From Collinsella aerofaciens (GTDB lineage: Bacteria > Actinomycetota > Coriobacteriia > Coriobacteriales > Coriobacteriaceae), in the NCBI RefSeq assembly GCF_028206795.1, contig NZ_JAQLFJ010000014.1:1-44943 (forward strand): a stretch of 44,943 nt of DNA, read 5' to 3'. Made by a program: the position numbers and the translations under genes. Within the stretch, counting starts at the first letter, position 1. The number at the start of each line of letters is the position of its first letter. Positions 12,130 to 19,465 of the stretch are shown here, piece after piece. Under the pieces are notes generated by a model. The model saw only the letters and a list, made by a program, of their open reading frames with translations, ran no database searches and was not told where the DNA came from.

Positions 12130-13854
12130 CTACGAGCGCAGTGTAATTTTATCGCGCAACGATTTGAGGTCTTCGGTGACGGTGCGGTCTTCCTGGATCA
12201 TCTTCTGGACCTTTTTGTAGCTCGTGCTGACGGTCGAGTGGTTGCGGTTGCCAAATTCGGCGCCCACCGCCGTGGTCGTCATCTCGCACATCTCGATGGC
12301 CAGATAGATGGCAATGTGGCGTGCCTTGGCGATATTGGCGTTGCGTCGCGGGCCGATGAGCTCCTCGTGCGTCACGCCGTACTGCTCTTCAATGACGGAC
12401 TGAACCGTTTGCACGTTGATCTTTTTGGCCGATGTGTCGAAGTACTGGCCGGCGATGGCGTCGATATCGTCAAAGGTGAGCTCTCCGCCCTCGCGCTCGC
12501 GGTCGCCCGCCTCGCCGGCGCAGCGCTCGCAAAAGCTCTCGAGTTCGCGGATGTTGGTGCCCGAGACCTCGGCCATGTGTTTAAAGTGCTCGTCGGTCAG
12601 GTGTCCGCCGTCGCCCCCATAGGCCGCCAGCAGCGAGTCGTCGCCTGCCTCGGGAGCGGCGACGATGGTGTTTTCGTAATAGCGCTGCAAGATCTTGTAT
12701 TTCATCTCGTAGCTGGGCTCTGCGACCAGGCAGAGCATGCCGGCGTTGAAGCGGCTGGTCAGACGCTCGTCCATGCTCAGGTCCTTGGGGGCGCGGTCTG
12801 CCGCGATGACGACCTTCTTGTCGTTGCGGATGAACTCGTCCATGAGCTGGAAAAAGTAGTCCACGCTCGCGCGCTTGCCGATGATGTTTTGGATGTCATC
12901 GATGATGAGCACGTCCACGCCGTGGTACGCCTGCATGATGGGGGCGTTGCTCTTCTTTTGGCGGTCGAACTCGGTCATCAGGTCGTCCAGATATGCCTGG
13001 GAGTTGGCATACTTGACCTTGATCTCGGGCGACTTCTCGGCGAGCTCGTTTTTGATGGCAAGTAGCAGGTGCGTCTTGCCCAGGCCCGATTTGCCGTAGA
13101 TGAACAGTGATGTGCACGTGCCGCGCTCGTCAGCGAGGGCGGCAAACTTGAGTGCCGAGCGATAGGCATGGCTGTTCTCGGGGCCGTAGACAAAGTTCTC
13201 AAAGGTAAATTTTGAGTTCGCGGCGAGCGGGGCTCCATCCGTATTCTGCTCGGCCGGCACGGTCGGTGCAGGCATGGGTGAAGTGGGGGGCGCAGCTTGC
13301 GTGGGTTTAGTCGGCGCTCCGCCATTCATCTGGTTCATCATGCGACGAAAATCATCGGCCGAGAGCGTGTTCTTGATTGCAATGCCCGAATCAGCGCCCG
13401 CCGCTGCGTCGTGAGCGATGGGCATGTGCGTGACGGGTACGTTCGTTGACGTCGTCGCCGCGGTCGGCAACGGTGCCATGGTTTCACGGGAAACATCGCT
13501 GTGCTGGTGCTCGATCGTCGGTACGTCGCCTGCGGAGGCCGGCATCGCCGGGGAAGCGGCGGGAGCCGTGGCGGGCGCCGTCGTGGCAGCGGATTCCGCT
13601 GCGGCGCCTTGCGGTGCCACGATGTCGAGAGCAATCGGTGCAAAGGCGATTTCTTCCAGATAGGCCTCAATAGTCGGCTGATGCTTTTTGAGCTGCGCGA
13701 TGGCAAAGCGCGAGGGGGCCTCGATCGTGAGCGTATCTTCGGTCAGGCTTATGGCGCGCGATTGCCCCAGCATGTTGATGAGGCGTGCATCTTGGCCGTC
13801 GCGCTGGCAAAAGGCGATGGCATCCCCCAGGATGATGCTTGCTTCCTCGTCCAC
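12130..13854 (-). CDS. dnaA: Chromosomal replication initiator protein DnaA
   Basis: A 574-residue DnaA, longer than the usual 440-470 because of an expanded linker. Domain I is at about 1-75. Domain II is a Pro/Ala/Thr-rich linker at about 80-213. The AAA+ domain carries Walker A GKSGLGKT (254-261) and Walker B VLIIDDIQ (about 315-322). Domain IV ends with the DnaA-box-binding signature GNRNHSTVSTSYKKV. It melts oriC and loads the helicase. The GTG start at 13854 follows GGGAGAGA. It lies 15 bases downstream of the GHKL ATPase gene, so the two are likely co-transcribed. A parS-like 16-mer is embedded in the linker codons at 13480-13495. Confidence 0.97.
   Translation of the reverse strand: MDEEASIILGDAIAFCQRDGQDARLINMLGQSRAISLTEDTLTIEAPSRFAIAQLKKHQPTIEAYLEEIAFAPIALDIVAPQGAAAESAATTAPATAPAASPAMPASAGDVPTIEHQHSDVSRETMAPLPTAATTSTNVPVTHMPIAHDAAAGADSGIAIKNTLSADDFRRMMNQMNGGAPTKPTQAAPPTSPMPAPTVPAEQNTDGAPLAANSKFTFENFVYGPENSHAYRSALKFAALADERGTCTSLFIYGKSGLGKTHLLLAIKNELAEKSPEIKVKYANSQAYLDDLMTEFDRQKKSNAPIMQAYHGVDVLIIDDIQNIIGKRASVDYFFQLMDEFIRNDKKVVIAADRAPKDLSMDERLTSRFNAGMLCLVAEPSYEMKYKILQRYYENTIVAAPEAGDDSLLAAYGGDGGHLTDEHFKHMAEVSGTNIRELESFCERCAGEAGDREREGGELTFDDIDAIAGQYFDTSAKKINVQTVQSVIEEQYGVTHEELIGPRRNANIAKARHIAIYLAIEMCEMTTTAVGAEFGNRNHSTVSTSYKKVQKMIQEDRTVTEDLKSLRDKITLRS
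13480..13495. promoter_or_regulatory. parS-like site inside dnaA
   Basis: GGTTTCACGGGAAACA matches 14 of 16 positions of the parS palindrome TGTTTCACGTGAAACA. It encodes part of the unconserved DnaA linker (SRET), where sequence is free to hold a site. ParB binding is inferred. Confidence 0.5.
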
Positions 13855-13869
13855 TGTCTCTCCCGTTCT

Positions 13870-15222
13870 TTAGCTCTGAGCTCGCACGCGAGCGGCGCCG
13901 AGTTCGGTCAGGTGGTATTTCTGGCCATGCTTGATGACCAAGCCGGCCTGCGCCAAGTCATTGAGCGTGCGTGACCAAGTGGGGGCCGAGTTTCCAAACG
14001 CCCTCGCCAGATCGGTTGCACCGCACGCTTGATTTTGCGCCAGATAGCCCAGCGCGGCGTTGCCGCGATCGCTTACGAACACGTCCGGTTGTGGCTGTGC
14101 ATACTGATTTGATGCATTAGGATACATCATTTGAGCTGCTGGTTGTTGAGAACTCTGCATCGGCGGCATTTGCTGTTGAAAACTTTGAGGCCACTGTTGG
14201 TAAGGCTGCGGAGGCATCTGCTGGGCCCAGGGGTTGTACTGCTGCTGCGGCATCTGCTGGTACGGCTGCTGATATCCCTGCTGGTACTGCTGCGGGAACG
14301 GTTGGCCGTACCCCAGTGGCGGCATCTGCTGATATGGATATCCCTGTTGGTACGGCTGATAGCCCATTTGTTGGCCACCCGGTGCCCCCGTCGCCTGCTG
14401 CATTGCTGCTGCATCCTGATCCGCCAGCGGCATGACCTCTGGCGTGTTTGGCGGCATCGACATCGATGCCGCCCGGGGCTCTTGTGTAGGTAGCATTCCG
14501 GGCTGCTGCATCTGTCCCACGTGGGGCTGCATCTGCTGCGTTGCCATGGGCTGCTGCGCAAAAGCTCCCGGCAGGGGATATGTGGGCTGTTCCGTCTCGG
14601 GCCGCACGGCAGCGCCGCGTCCGCCGGCACGCTCGATTTCCTGCACGCGTTTAGGGTTCAGGCTTACCGTAACCACGGTGCCGTTGCCCATGTTGTCCTC
14701 GATGGATACGGCACCGCCGGCGTTTTCCAAATACTCCTGCACCATGGGAAACCCCGCTCCGGTTCCACGGATATAGCGCTTCATCTTGCTGTTTGCGCTG
14801 GTAACGCCAAAGTCGAAAGCGCGCTCCTTGTCGTCGATGCCTGGTCCTTGATCAGCAAAGCGGATGGTGTCTCCGCCGTCCAGAATCGAGATGATGGGCT
14901 CGGCAAAGTGCGCGTGGATAAAGTTTTCGACAATCTCGCGGATGACCATGAGCGAGATATGGCCACCTTGTTCTTTCATGCACTGGTAGACGGTGTTGGT
15001 CGTCTCTTCCAAATACGTGCGGACATCTTGCGGATCAATGACGATCACACGCGGTGTCGACAGCATATCGTCGTAGACGGCGATGCGCGCGGCGTACATG
15101 GCTTTTGGCGCCTGCGTGGTCGTCTGCTCGCCTTCCTCACGCTCTTCGCGCACGCCGGTGATGTGCTCGTTGTCGGGTGCCGGGTCTCCGGAATCGACCA
15201 TGGTGTAAAAGTCGTCAGACAT
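13870..15222 (-). CDS. GHKL ATPase with Gln/Pro-rich linker and C-terminal winged helix
   Basis: A 450-residue protein in three parts. Residues about 45-190 are a histidine-kinase/Hsp90-type ATPase domain: N-box IREIVENFIHAHF (94-106), G1 box FADQGPGID (122-130) and G2 box RGTGAGFPMV (152-161). There is no phosphoacceptor-histidine (DHp) domain, so it resembles anti-sigma-type kinases or stand-alone ATPases rather than a sensor kinase. Residues about 205-380 are low-complexity, rich in Gln, Pro, Met and Tyr (repeats such as YQQGYPYQQMPP). Residues about 381-450 look like a MarR/ArsR-type winged helix (LARAFG..APTWSRTLNDLAQAGLV). There are no membrane segments. It is the first gene leftward from the origin, 15 bases ahead of dnaA. 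Its role is unknown; a link to initiation control is inferred from position. Confidence 0.85.
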   Translation of the reverse strand: MSDDFYTMVDSGDPAPDNEHITGVREEREEGEQTTTQAPKAMYAARIAVYDDMLSTPRVIVIDPQDVRTYLEETTNTVYQCMKEQGGHISLMVIREIVENFIHAHFAEPIISILDGGDTIRFADQGPGIDDKERAFDFGVTSANSKMKRYIRGTGAGFPMVQEYLENAGGAVSIEDNMGNGTVVTVSLNPKRVQEIERAGGRGAAVRPETEQPTYPLPGAFAQQPMATQQMQPHVGQMQQPGMLPTQEPRAASMSMPPNTPEVMPLADQDAAAMQQATGAPGGQQMGYQPYQQGYPYQQMPPLGYGQPFPQQYQQGYQQPYQQMPQQQYNPWAQQMPPQPYQQWPQSFQQQMPPMQSSQQPAAQMMYPNASNQYAQPQPDVFVSDRGNAALGYLAQNQACGATDLARAFGNSAPTWSRTLNDLAQAGLVIKHGQKYHLTELGAARVRAQS

Positions 15223-15465
15223 GCCGCTCGCAATCTTTCAAAAGGTTTCGAACAAATAGTAGCTCACTGTGCAATGTTTCTCATCTTTCGACAACTTTTC
15301 AAAACCTGTTGAAAACTTTGGAAAACGGACGAAAAGTTATCAACATTGCCAACATGACCTGTTGAAAACTCGATGAAATATCATGAAAAGTTGCCATGCA
15401 CCGCTAAATCGAGCTTGGCTTATGGGGGAACCGTGTGAACTGCGCAACCTTTTACCTTTGATTTC
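15223..15465. other. oriC part 2: GHKL-rpmH divergent region with clustered DnaA boxes
   Basis: A non-coding stretch between divergent genes. Three exact TTWTCAACA-type boxes lie within 62 bases: 15307-15315 (minus strand), 15337-15345 (TTATCAACA) and 15360-15368 (minus strand). Near matches surround them (TTTTCAAAA at 15296-15304; a CGACAA motif near 15289). The remainder to 15465 is AT-leaning without a gene. Together with the dnaN-dnaA box cluster this gives a bipartite origin, as in Bacillus-type origins. Confidence 0.75.
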
Positions 15466-15495
15466 TTGACATTTGAACATTGATTTCCCTACAAT
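15466..15495 (+). promoter_or_regulatory. rpmH promoter
   Basis: TTGACA (15466-15471) and TACAAT (15490-15495) with an 18-base spacer, the clearest sigma-70-type promoter in the window. It should drive rpmH-rnpA-yidD-yidC. Confidence 0.8.
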
Positions 15496-15567
15496 CTTCA
15501 AGCTCACGTGTCTATATCTGCGTCCGCGCCCCCGCGGACACTCGAAATGCAGCAGGAGGAACTTAAG

Positions 15568-15702
15568 ATGAAGCGTACGTATCAGCCTAATAAGCGTAAG
15601 CGTGCCAAGACCCATGGCTTCCGTGCCCGTATGGCCACTAAGGGTGGTCGTGCCGTGCTCGCCCGTCGTCGCGCCAAGGGCCGCAAGCGTCTCACTGTCT
15701 AG
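15568..15702 (+). CDS. rpmH: 50S ribosomal protein L34
   Basis: A 44-residue, very basic protein starting [12 protein letters not shown] and carrying the L34 core [26 protein letters not shown]. The ATG at 15568 is preferred over a longer frame because it follows AGGAGGA (15554-15560) and gives the exact family N-terminus. L34 is a late-assembly protein of the large subunit. It heads the plus-strand cluster that always accompanies the origin in many bacteria. Confidence 0.97.
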   Translation: MKRTYQPNKRKRAKTHGFRARMATKGGRAVLARRRAKGRKRLTV

Positions 15703-15722
15703 CAGCGATACACACATCTCGC

Positions 15723-16061
15723 ATGAAGACTATTAAGTCTCGGCAAGATTTCGAGCATGTGTTCAGTCAGGGGCGTCGTTTCAATCACCCTCTGATTCGA
15801 ATGACCATATGTGAATCGGTTGGCGAAGGCGACTCCGGAAGGGTCGCCTTCGTTGGTGCTAAACGGCTCGGTTGTGCTGTCGTGCGCAACCGTTCTAAGC
15901 GTGTGATGCGCGAGGCCGCCCGCAGCTGTGGATTTCCCGTTGCGGGTTATGACATCATCTTGTTCGCAACTCCCAAGACGAGGGTTTCCTCGCCGCAGGA
16001 GATGGACAAGGCGTTGCGTTCGCTTATGAAACGCGCCGGCGTTGCCGGGGAGGAGCGATGA
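15723..16061 (+). CDS. rnpA: Ribonuclease P protein component
   Basis: A 112-residue RNase P protein. The RNR signature region is seen as RLGCAVVRNRSKRVMREAAR (about residues 48-67) after an F-x-x-V-F leader (FEHVFSQGRRF). It binds the RnpB RNA to mature tRNA 5' ends. The start lies 20 bases after rpmH. Its TGA overlaps the ATG of yidD (ATGA), so the two are translationally coupled. Confidence 0.95.
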   Translation: MKTIKSRQDFEHVFSQGRRFNHPLIRMTICESVGEGDSGRVAFVGAKRLGCAVVRNRSKRVMREAARSCGFPVAGYDIILFATPKTRVSSPQEMDKALRSLMKRAGVAGEER

Positions 16062-16282
16062 GCAATCACGTTTTGCGACGTGTTGCCATCGCTCCTATTC
16101 GCATATATCAACAGGTTATTTCGCCCTTATTGCCTGACGCCTGCATTTATTACCCAACGTGCTCGCAATACGCCGTCCAGGCGATTGAGAAGTACGGTGT
16201 TTTGAGAGGCTGCTGGCTTGCCGTGAGGCGCATCGCTCGCTGCAATCCCCTGCACGTCGGCGGTTATGACCCTGTGCCCTAG
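16058..16282 (+). CDS. yidD: Membrane protein insertion efficiency factor YidD
   Basis: A 74-residue protein of the YidD family, identified by IRIYQQVISPLLPDACIYY, PTCSQYAVQAIEKYG and a C-terminal RCNPLHVGGYDPVP. YidD assists YidC-dependent membrane insertion. It starts within the rnpA stop codon and lies 29 bases ahead of yidC. Confidence 0.95.
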   Translation: MSNHVLRRVAIAPIRIYQQVISPLLPDACIYYPTCSQYAVQAIEKYGVLRGCWLAVRRIARCNPLHVGGYDPVP

Positions 16283-16311
16283 CGGGCACTCGCTATCGGA
16301 GGAAAACTTAC

Positions 16312-17082
16312 ATGTGGGATTGGATCGTTAACATCCTTTTCGAGCTGCTCAAGCTCATCCAGACCTTTGCGGTCGACTGGGGCCTGTCCATCATCATCCT
16401 GGTGGTCATCATCCGTCTGCTGCTGACGCCGCTCATGCTCAAGTCGACCAAGTCGACGGCTCGCATGCAGGTGCTGCAGCCCAAGATGCTCGAGATCCAG
16501 GAGCGCTATGCCGACGATCCTCAGCGTCAGGCCGAGGAGATGCAGAAGTTCTACAGCGAGAACAAGTTTAATCCGCTGTCCGGCTGCCTACCGCTCCTGA
16601 TTCAGATGCCTATCCTGTTTGCCCTGTTTACGCTGCTGCGTAACCTGCCGCAGTACTTTAACGAGGGCACGTTCTCGTTCTTCAACATCCTGCCCGATCT
16701 GACCACCACGCCGAGCGCTTCCTTTGCCGATGGCTTTATGGTTGCACTGCCTGCGCTGGTCTGCCTGATCCTGTTCGCCGTTCTGACCCTGATTCCGCAG
16801 CTCTATATGTCGCGCAACCAGACCGGCCAGCAGGCTCAGAGCATGCGTATGATGGCCGTTGTCATGACGGTCATGATGCTTTGGATGGGCTGGAGCCTTC
16901 CCGTTGGTGTTCTGCTGTACTACGACGTCTCGTCTGCTTGGCAGGTTATCCAGCAGATTTTTGTGACGCAGAAGGTCATCGACAAGGCGAAGGCCGATGA
17001 GGAGGAGCGTCTTAAGAACGCGCCGCTGCAGGTTGAGGTCACTCGTCGCGAGAAGAAGCCGCGCCCGCACAAGAAGAAGTAG
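16312..17082 (+). CDS. yidC: Membrane protein insertase YidC (Oxa1 family)
   Basis: A 256-residue YidC of the short Gram-positive type, without the large periplasmic domain or a lipobox. Five hydrophobic segments are visible, the first near residues 22-40 (LSIIILVVIIRLLLTPL). The conserved positively charged groove residue is the Arg of IIRLLLTPL. The central cytoplasmic hairpin (MQVLQPKMLEIQERY) and the motif NPLSGCLPLLIQMPILFAL are typical. The C-terminus is a basic tail (KKPRPHKKK) of the kind that contacts ribosomes. GGAGG precedes the ATG. Confidence 0.96.
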   Translation: MWDWIVNILFELLKLIQTFAVDWGLSIIILVVIIRLLLTPLMLKSTKSTARMQVLQPKMLEIQERYADDPQRQAEEMQKFYSENKFNPLSGCLPLLIQMPILFALFTLLRNLPQYFNEGTFSFFNILPDLTTTPSASFADGFMVALPALVCLILFAVLTLIPQLYMSRNQTGQQAQSMRMMAVVMTVMMLWMGWSLPVGVLLYYDVSSAWQVIQQIFVTQKVIDKAKADEEERLKNAPLQVEVTRREKKPRPHKKK

Positions 17083-17099
17083 CGGGATATCAATCTTAT

Positions 17100-17111
17100 T
17101 TAGGTACCTAA
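17100..17111. repeat. 12-bp palindrome TTAGGTACCTAA, copy 1
   Basis: A perfect palindrome 15 bases before the khpB start codon; an identical copy lies at 20604-20615. Could be an operator or chance; see the other copy. Confidence 0.45.
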
Positions 17112-17126
17112 CTTTTGGAGTACGTT

Positions 17127-17696
17127 ATGTCTGAAGAGATCATCGAGGATATGCTTGAGGAGGTTGCCCCGCAGGTCGCGGGCGATTATCCCGAGATTGC
17201 ACAGCGCTACAAGGCTGGTGAAGAGCTGACCGATGAGGAGCTCGACACCATTGCCGATGTTGCGATTTCCATCCTGCGTTCCATCCTTTCGCACTTCGAT
17301 GCCGCCAACTCTCCTATCGATGAGTATGAGGGTGACGAGGGTGAGCTGATTTTGGATGTAACGGCTCCCGATCTTGCCGTTCTCATTGGCCGTCATGGTC
17401 GCACCCTTGATGCCCTTCAGGTTATGTTCTCTTTGCTGGTGAGCCGCAAGCTTGGCTTTAGGTATCCGGTTGTAGTGGACGTCGAGGGATACAAGAGCCG
17501 TCGTCAGGACAAGGTTGCCTCCATGGCTCAGTCTGCTGCTGAGCGTGCCATCCGCACTCATAAGAGTGTTTCGCTTCCGCCCATGAATGCCTATGAGCGC
17601 CGACTGGTTCACATTGCACTTCGTGGTAATGATGCCGTCGATACTCATTCTGAGGGTTCTGACCCTGATCGCCATGTGGTGATTGTTGCTCGATAA
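17127..17696 (+). CDS. khpB: KH/R3H RNA-binding protein KhpB (Jag/EloR type)
   Basis: A 189-residue protein with a KH domain (LIGRHGRTLDALQ, about residues 89-101, holding the GxxG loop) and an R3H domain (NAYERRLVHIALRG, about 155-168). The N-terminal Jag-N domain of Firmicutes Jag/EloR is absent and is replaced by about 60 acidic residues. KhpB-type proteins bind many transcripts and affect cell elongation. The ATG at 17127 follows TTTTGGAG; an upstream TTG in frame is less likely. It follows yidC by 44 bases, the usual neighbour order. Confidence 0.92.
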   Translation: MSEEIIEDMLEEVAPQVAGDYPEIAQRYKAGEELTDEELDTIADVAISILRSILSHFDAANSPIDEYEGDEGELILDVTAPDLAVLIGRHGRTLDALQVMFSLLVSRKLGFRYPVVVDVEGYKSRRQDKVASMAQSAAERAIRTHKSVSLPPMNAYERRLVHIALRGNDAVDTHSEGSDPDRHVVIVAR

Positions 17697-17714
17697 TCTA
17701 CTCGAGCTTATGCT

Positions 17715-17746
17715 AAGGGGACGTGGTTTCCACGTCCCCTTTTTTT
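17715..17746 (+). terminator. Terminator after khpB
   Basis: AAGGGGACGTGG and CCACGTCCCCTT form a long stem with a TTT-type loop, followed by six or more T. It ends the rpmH-khpB transcript. Confidence 0.92.
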
Positions 17747-17792
17747 GTCAAAAGTTCTCGATACACTGATTTTTGTCAGAAAGGAGCTTTCG

Positions 17793-18530
17793 TTGTTAGT
17801 ACTTACTGATCAGCAGGCTGACGAGATGTTGAGTCGCCTAACTTCCTATTGCAAAGAGTATTCCTTGAGCGTAACTGATGTTGAGCTGAGGAAATGTATT
17901 CATCATTTGGATTTGGTTCTGGAAACAAATAAGACAACCAATCTCACCCGTATTCTTAACGTAGAAGATGCTGCCGTACTTCATATCCTCGACTCACTTG
18001 TTTTGCTCCCCTATATCAATAAGGCTCCTGAGGGAGCTTTACTCGATATGGGTACAGGTGCGGGCTTCCCTGGTATTCCGTTAACGCTAGCCACGCATCG
18101 TAAAGCTACTTATATTGACTCTGTTGGCAAGAAGGTTGATGCTGTCAATTCCTTTGTCCATGCTCTTGGATTAAAACATGCTCATGCGGTTCATGATCGT
18201 CTTGAAGAATATGCTCGAAGCCATAAGAAGCAGTTCTCTGTCGTAACCGCCCGCGCACTGGCCCCTCTACCGATTCTTGTTGAGTATGCGGCTCCGTTCC
18301 TCAAGGATGGAGGTCTATTTGTTATCACCAAGGGCAATCCTTCGGCTGAGGAGCTTGCTTCCGGCATGTCAGCAGCTAAGATTTGCGGCTTCACTTCGCT
18401 TCTGAATGACGCAATCGATTTGCCTGAGGGCTTGGGCCACAGGGAGTTCATTGTTCTTAAGAAGAGTCATCCAGCATCTGTTTCATTACCTCGTGCAAAT
18501 GGCATGGCAAAGAAGAATCCGCTTGCCTAG
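17793..18530 (+). CDS. rsmG: 16S rRNA (guanine-N7) methyltransferase RsmG
   Basis: A 245-residue RsmG/GidB. The SAM-binding motif is DMGTGAGFPGIPL; TNLTRI upstream and VTARALAPLPILVEYAAPFL downstream are family blocks. It methylates G527 of 16S rRNA. The TTG at 17793 follows AAGGAG and is preferred over a longer frame starting inside the preceding terminator. The C-terminal tail (SVSLPRANGMAKKNPLA) looks disordered. Codon use turns visibly more AT-rich here than in khpB, and stays so through parB. The three parS sites start two bases after its stop. Confidence 0.94.
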   Translation: MLVLTDQQADEMLSRLTSYCKEYSLSVTDVELRKCIHHLDLVLETNKTTNLTRILNVEDAAVLHILDSLVLLPYINKAPEGALLDMGTGAGFPGIPLTLATHRKATYIDSVGKKVDAVNSFVHALGLKHAHAVHDRLEEYARSHKKQFSVVTARALAPLPILVEYAAPFLKDGGLFVITKGNPSAEELASGMSAAKICGFTSLLNDAIDLPEGLGHREFIVLKKSHPASVSLPRANGMAKKNPLA

Positions 18531-18531
18531 A

Positions 18532-18547
18532 TGTTTCACGTGAAACA
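18532..18547. promoter_or_regulatory. parS site 1
   Basis: Perfect TGTTTCACGTGAAACA palindrome, the binding site of ParB. Confidence 0.97.
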
Positions 18548-18570
18548 TAATGGATACTAACAACTTGCAG

Positions 18571-18586
18571 TGTTTCACGTGAAACA
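18571..18586. promoter_or_regulatory. parS site 2
   Basis: Perfect TGTTTCACGTGAAACA, starting exactly 39 bases after the start of site 1. Confidence 0.97.
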
Positions 18587-18609
18587 TGGCGGTTGATATC
18601 GATTCGGAA

Positions 18610-18625
18610 TGTTTCACGTGAAACA
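18610..18625. promoter_or_regulatory. parS site 3
   Basis: Perfect TGTTTCACGTGAAACA, again 39 bases on. It lies 40 bases ahead of parA, so ParB binding could also repress parAB. Confidence 0.97.
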
Positions 18626-18664
18626 TCCTCCGTTTGACAGCTTTAATACACACCAGGAGGGACC

Positions 18665-19465
18665 GTGGGATTTCGCGACGTTAAGCGTTCTAAGAGCGCA
18701 AAAGACACGCGTATCATTGCAATCATCAATCAAAAAGGCGGCGTTGGTAAGTCAACGACGGCTGTAAACCTTGCAGCAGCGTTGGGTGAGCAGGGTCGTA
18801 AGACACTGATTGTCGATTTTGATCCGCAGGGAAATAGCACCAGTGGATTTGGAATTGAAAAAGAAGACCTTGATCACTGCATCTATGATGCATTGTTGAA
18901 TGACGTGCCGGCAGAATCACTTGTTCTTGATACAAATTGCAAAAAGGTATTCGTTATTCCGGCTACGATTCAGCTTGCAGGTGCCGAAATTGAGCTCGTA
19001 AGCGCAATTGCTCGTGAAACCCGCCTCAAAGATTTGCTTGAGCCGATTCAGGACGAGTTCGATTTTATTTTCATTGACTGTCCCCCTTCGCTCGGCCTGC
19101 TTACTATCAACGCCTTGACCGCAGCAGACAGCGTTTTGATTCCGATCCAGTGCGAGTATTACGCACTCGAAGGCGTAACGAAGCTGCTTGAGTCAATGAA
19201 GATGGTTAAATCACGTCTGAACAAGGGCTTGGACACCTATGGTGTGCTTATGACCATGTATGACTCGCGAACTTCTCTATCGAATCAGGTTGTTGAGGAG
19301 GTTCAATCGTACTTTGGTGACAAGGCGTTTAAGACGCTGATCCCCCGTACGGTTAAAATCTCCGAAGCTCCGTCTTTTGGAGAACCGGTAATTACCTATG
19401 CACCTCAGAATAAGGGTGCAAAAGCGTATATGAACCTTGCAAAAGAGGTGATCAAGCGTGCCTAG
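18665..19465 (+). CDS. parA: Chromosome partitioning ATPase ParA (Soj)
   Basis: A 266-residue deviant Walker ATPase. Motif A is NQKGGVGKST (about residues 23-32), motif A' is VDFDPQGN and motif B is FIFIDCPPSLGLL. ParA binds DNA non-specifically as an ATP dimer and moves ParB-parS complexes. The GTG at 18665 follows CAGGAGGG. The N-terminal 15 residues are a basic leader. The stop overlaps the parB start by 8 bases, so the pair is coupled. AT-rich codon use compared with gyr/dna genes. Confidence 0.96.
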   Translation: MGFRDVKRSKSAKDTRIIAIINQKGGVGKSTTAVNLAAALGEQGRKTLIVDFDPQGNSTSGFGIEKEDLDHCIYDALLNDVPAESLVLDTNCKKVFVIPATIQLAGAEIELVSAIARETRLKDLLEPIQDEFDFIFIDCPPSLGLLTINALTAADSVLIPIQCEYYALEGVTKLLESMKMVKSRLNKGLDTYGVLMTMYDSRTSLSNQVVEEVQSYFGDKAFKTLIPRTVKISEAPSFGEPVITYAPQNKGAKAYMNLAKEVIKRA

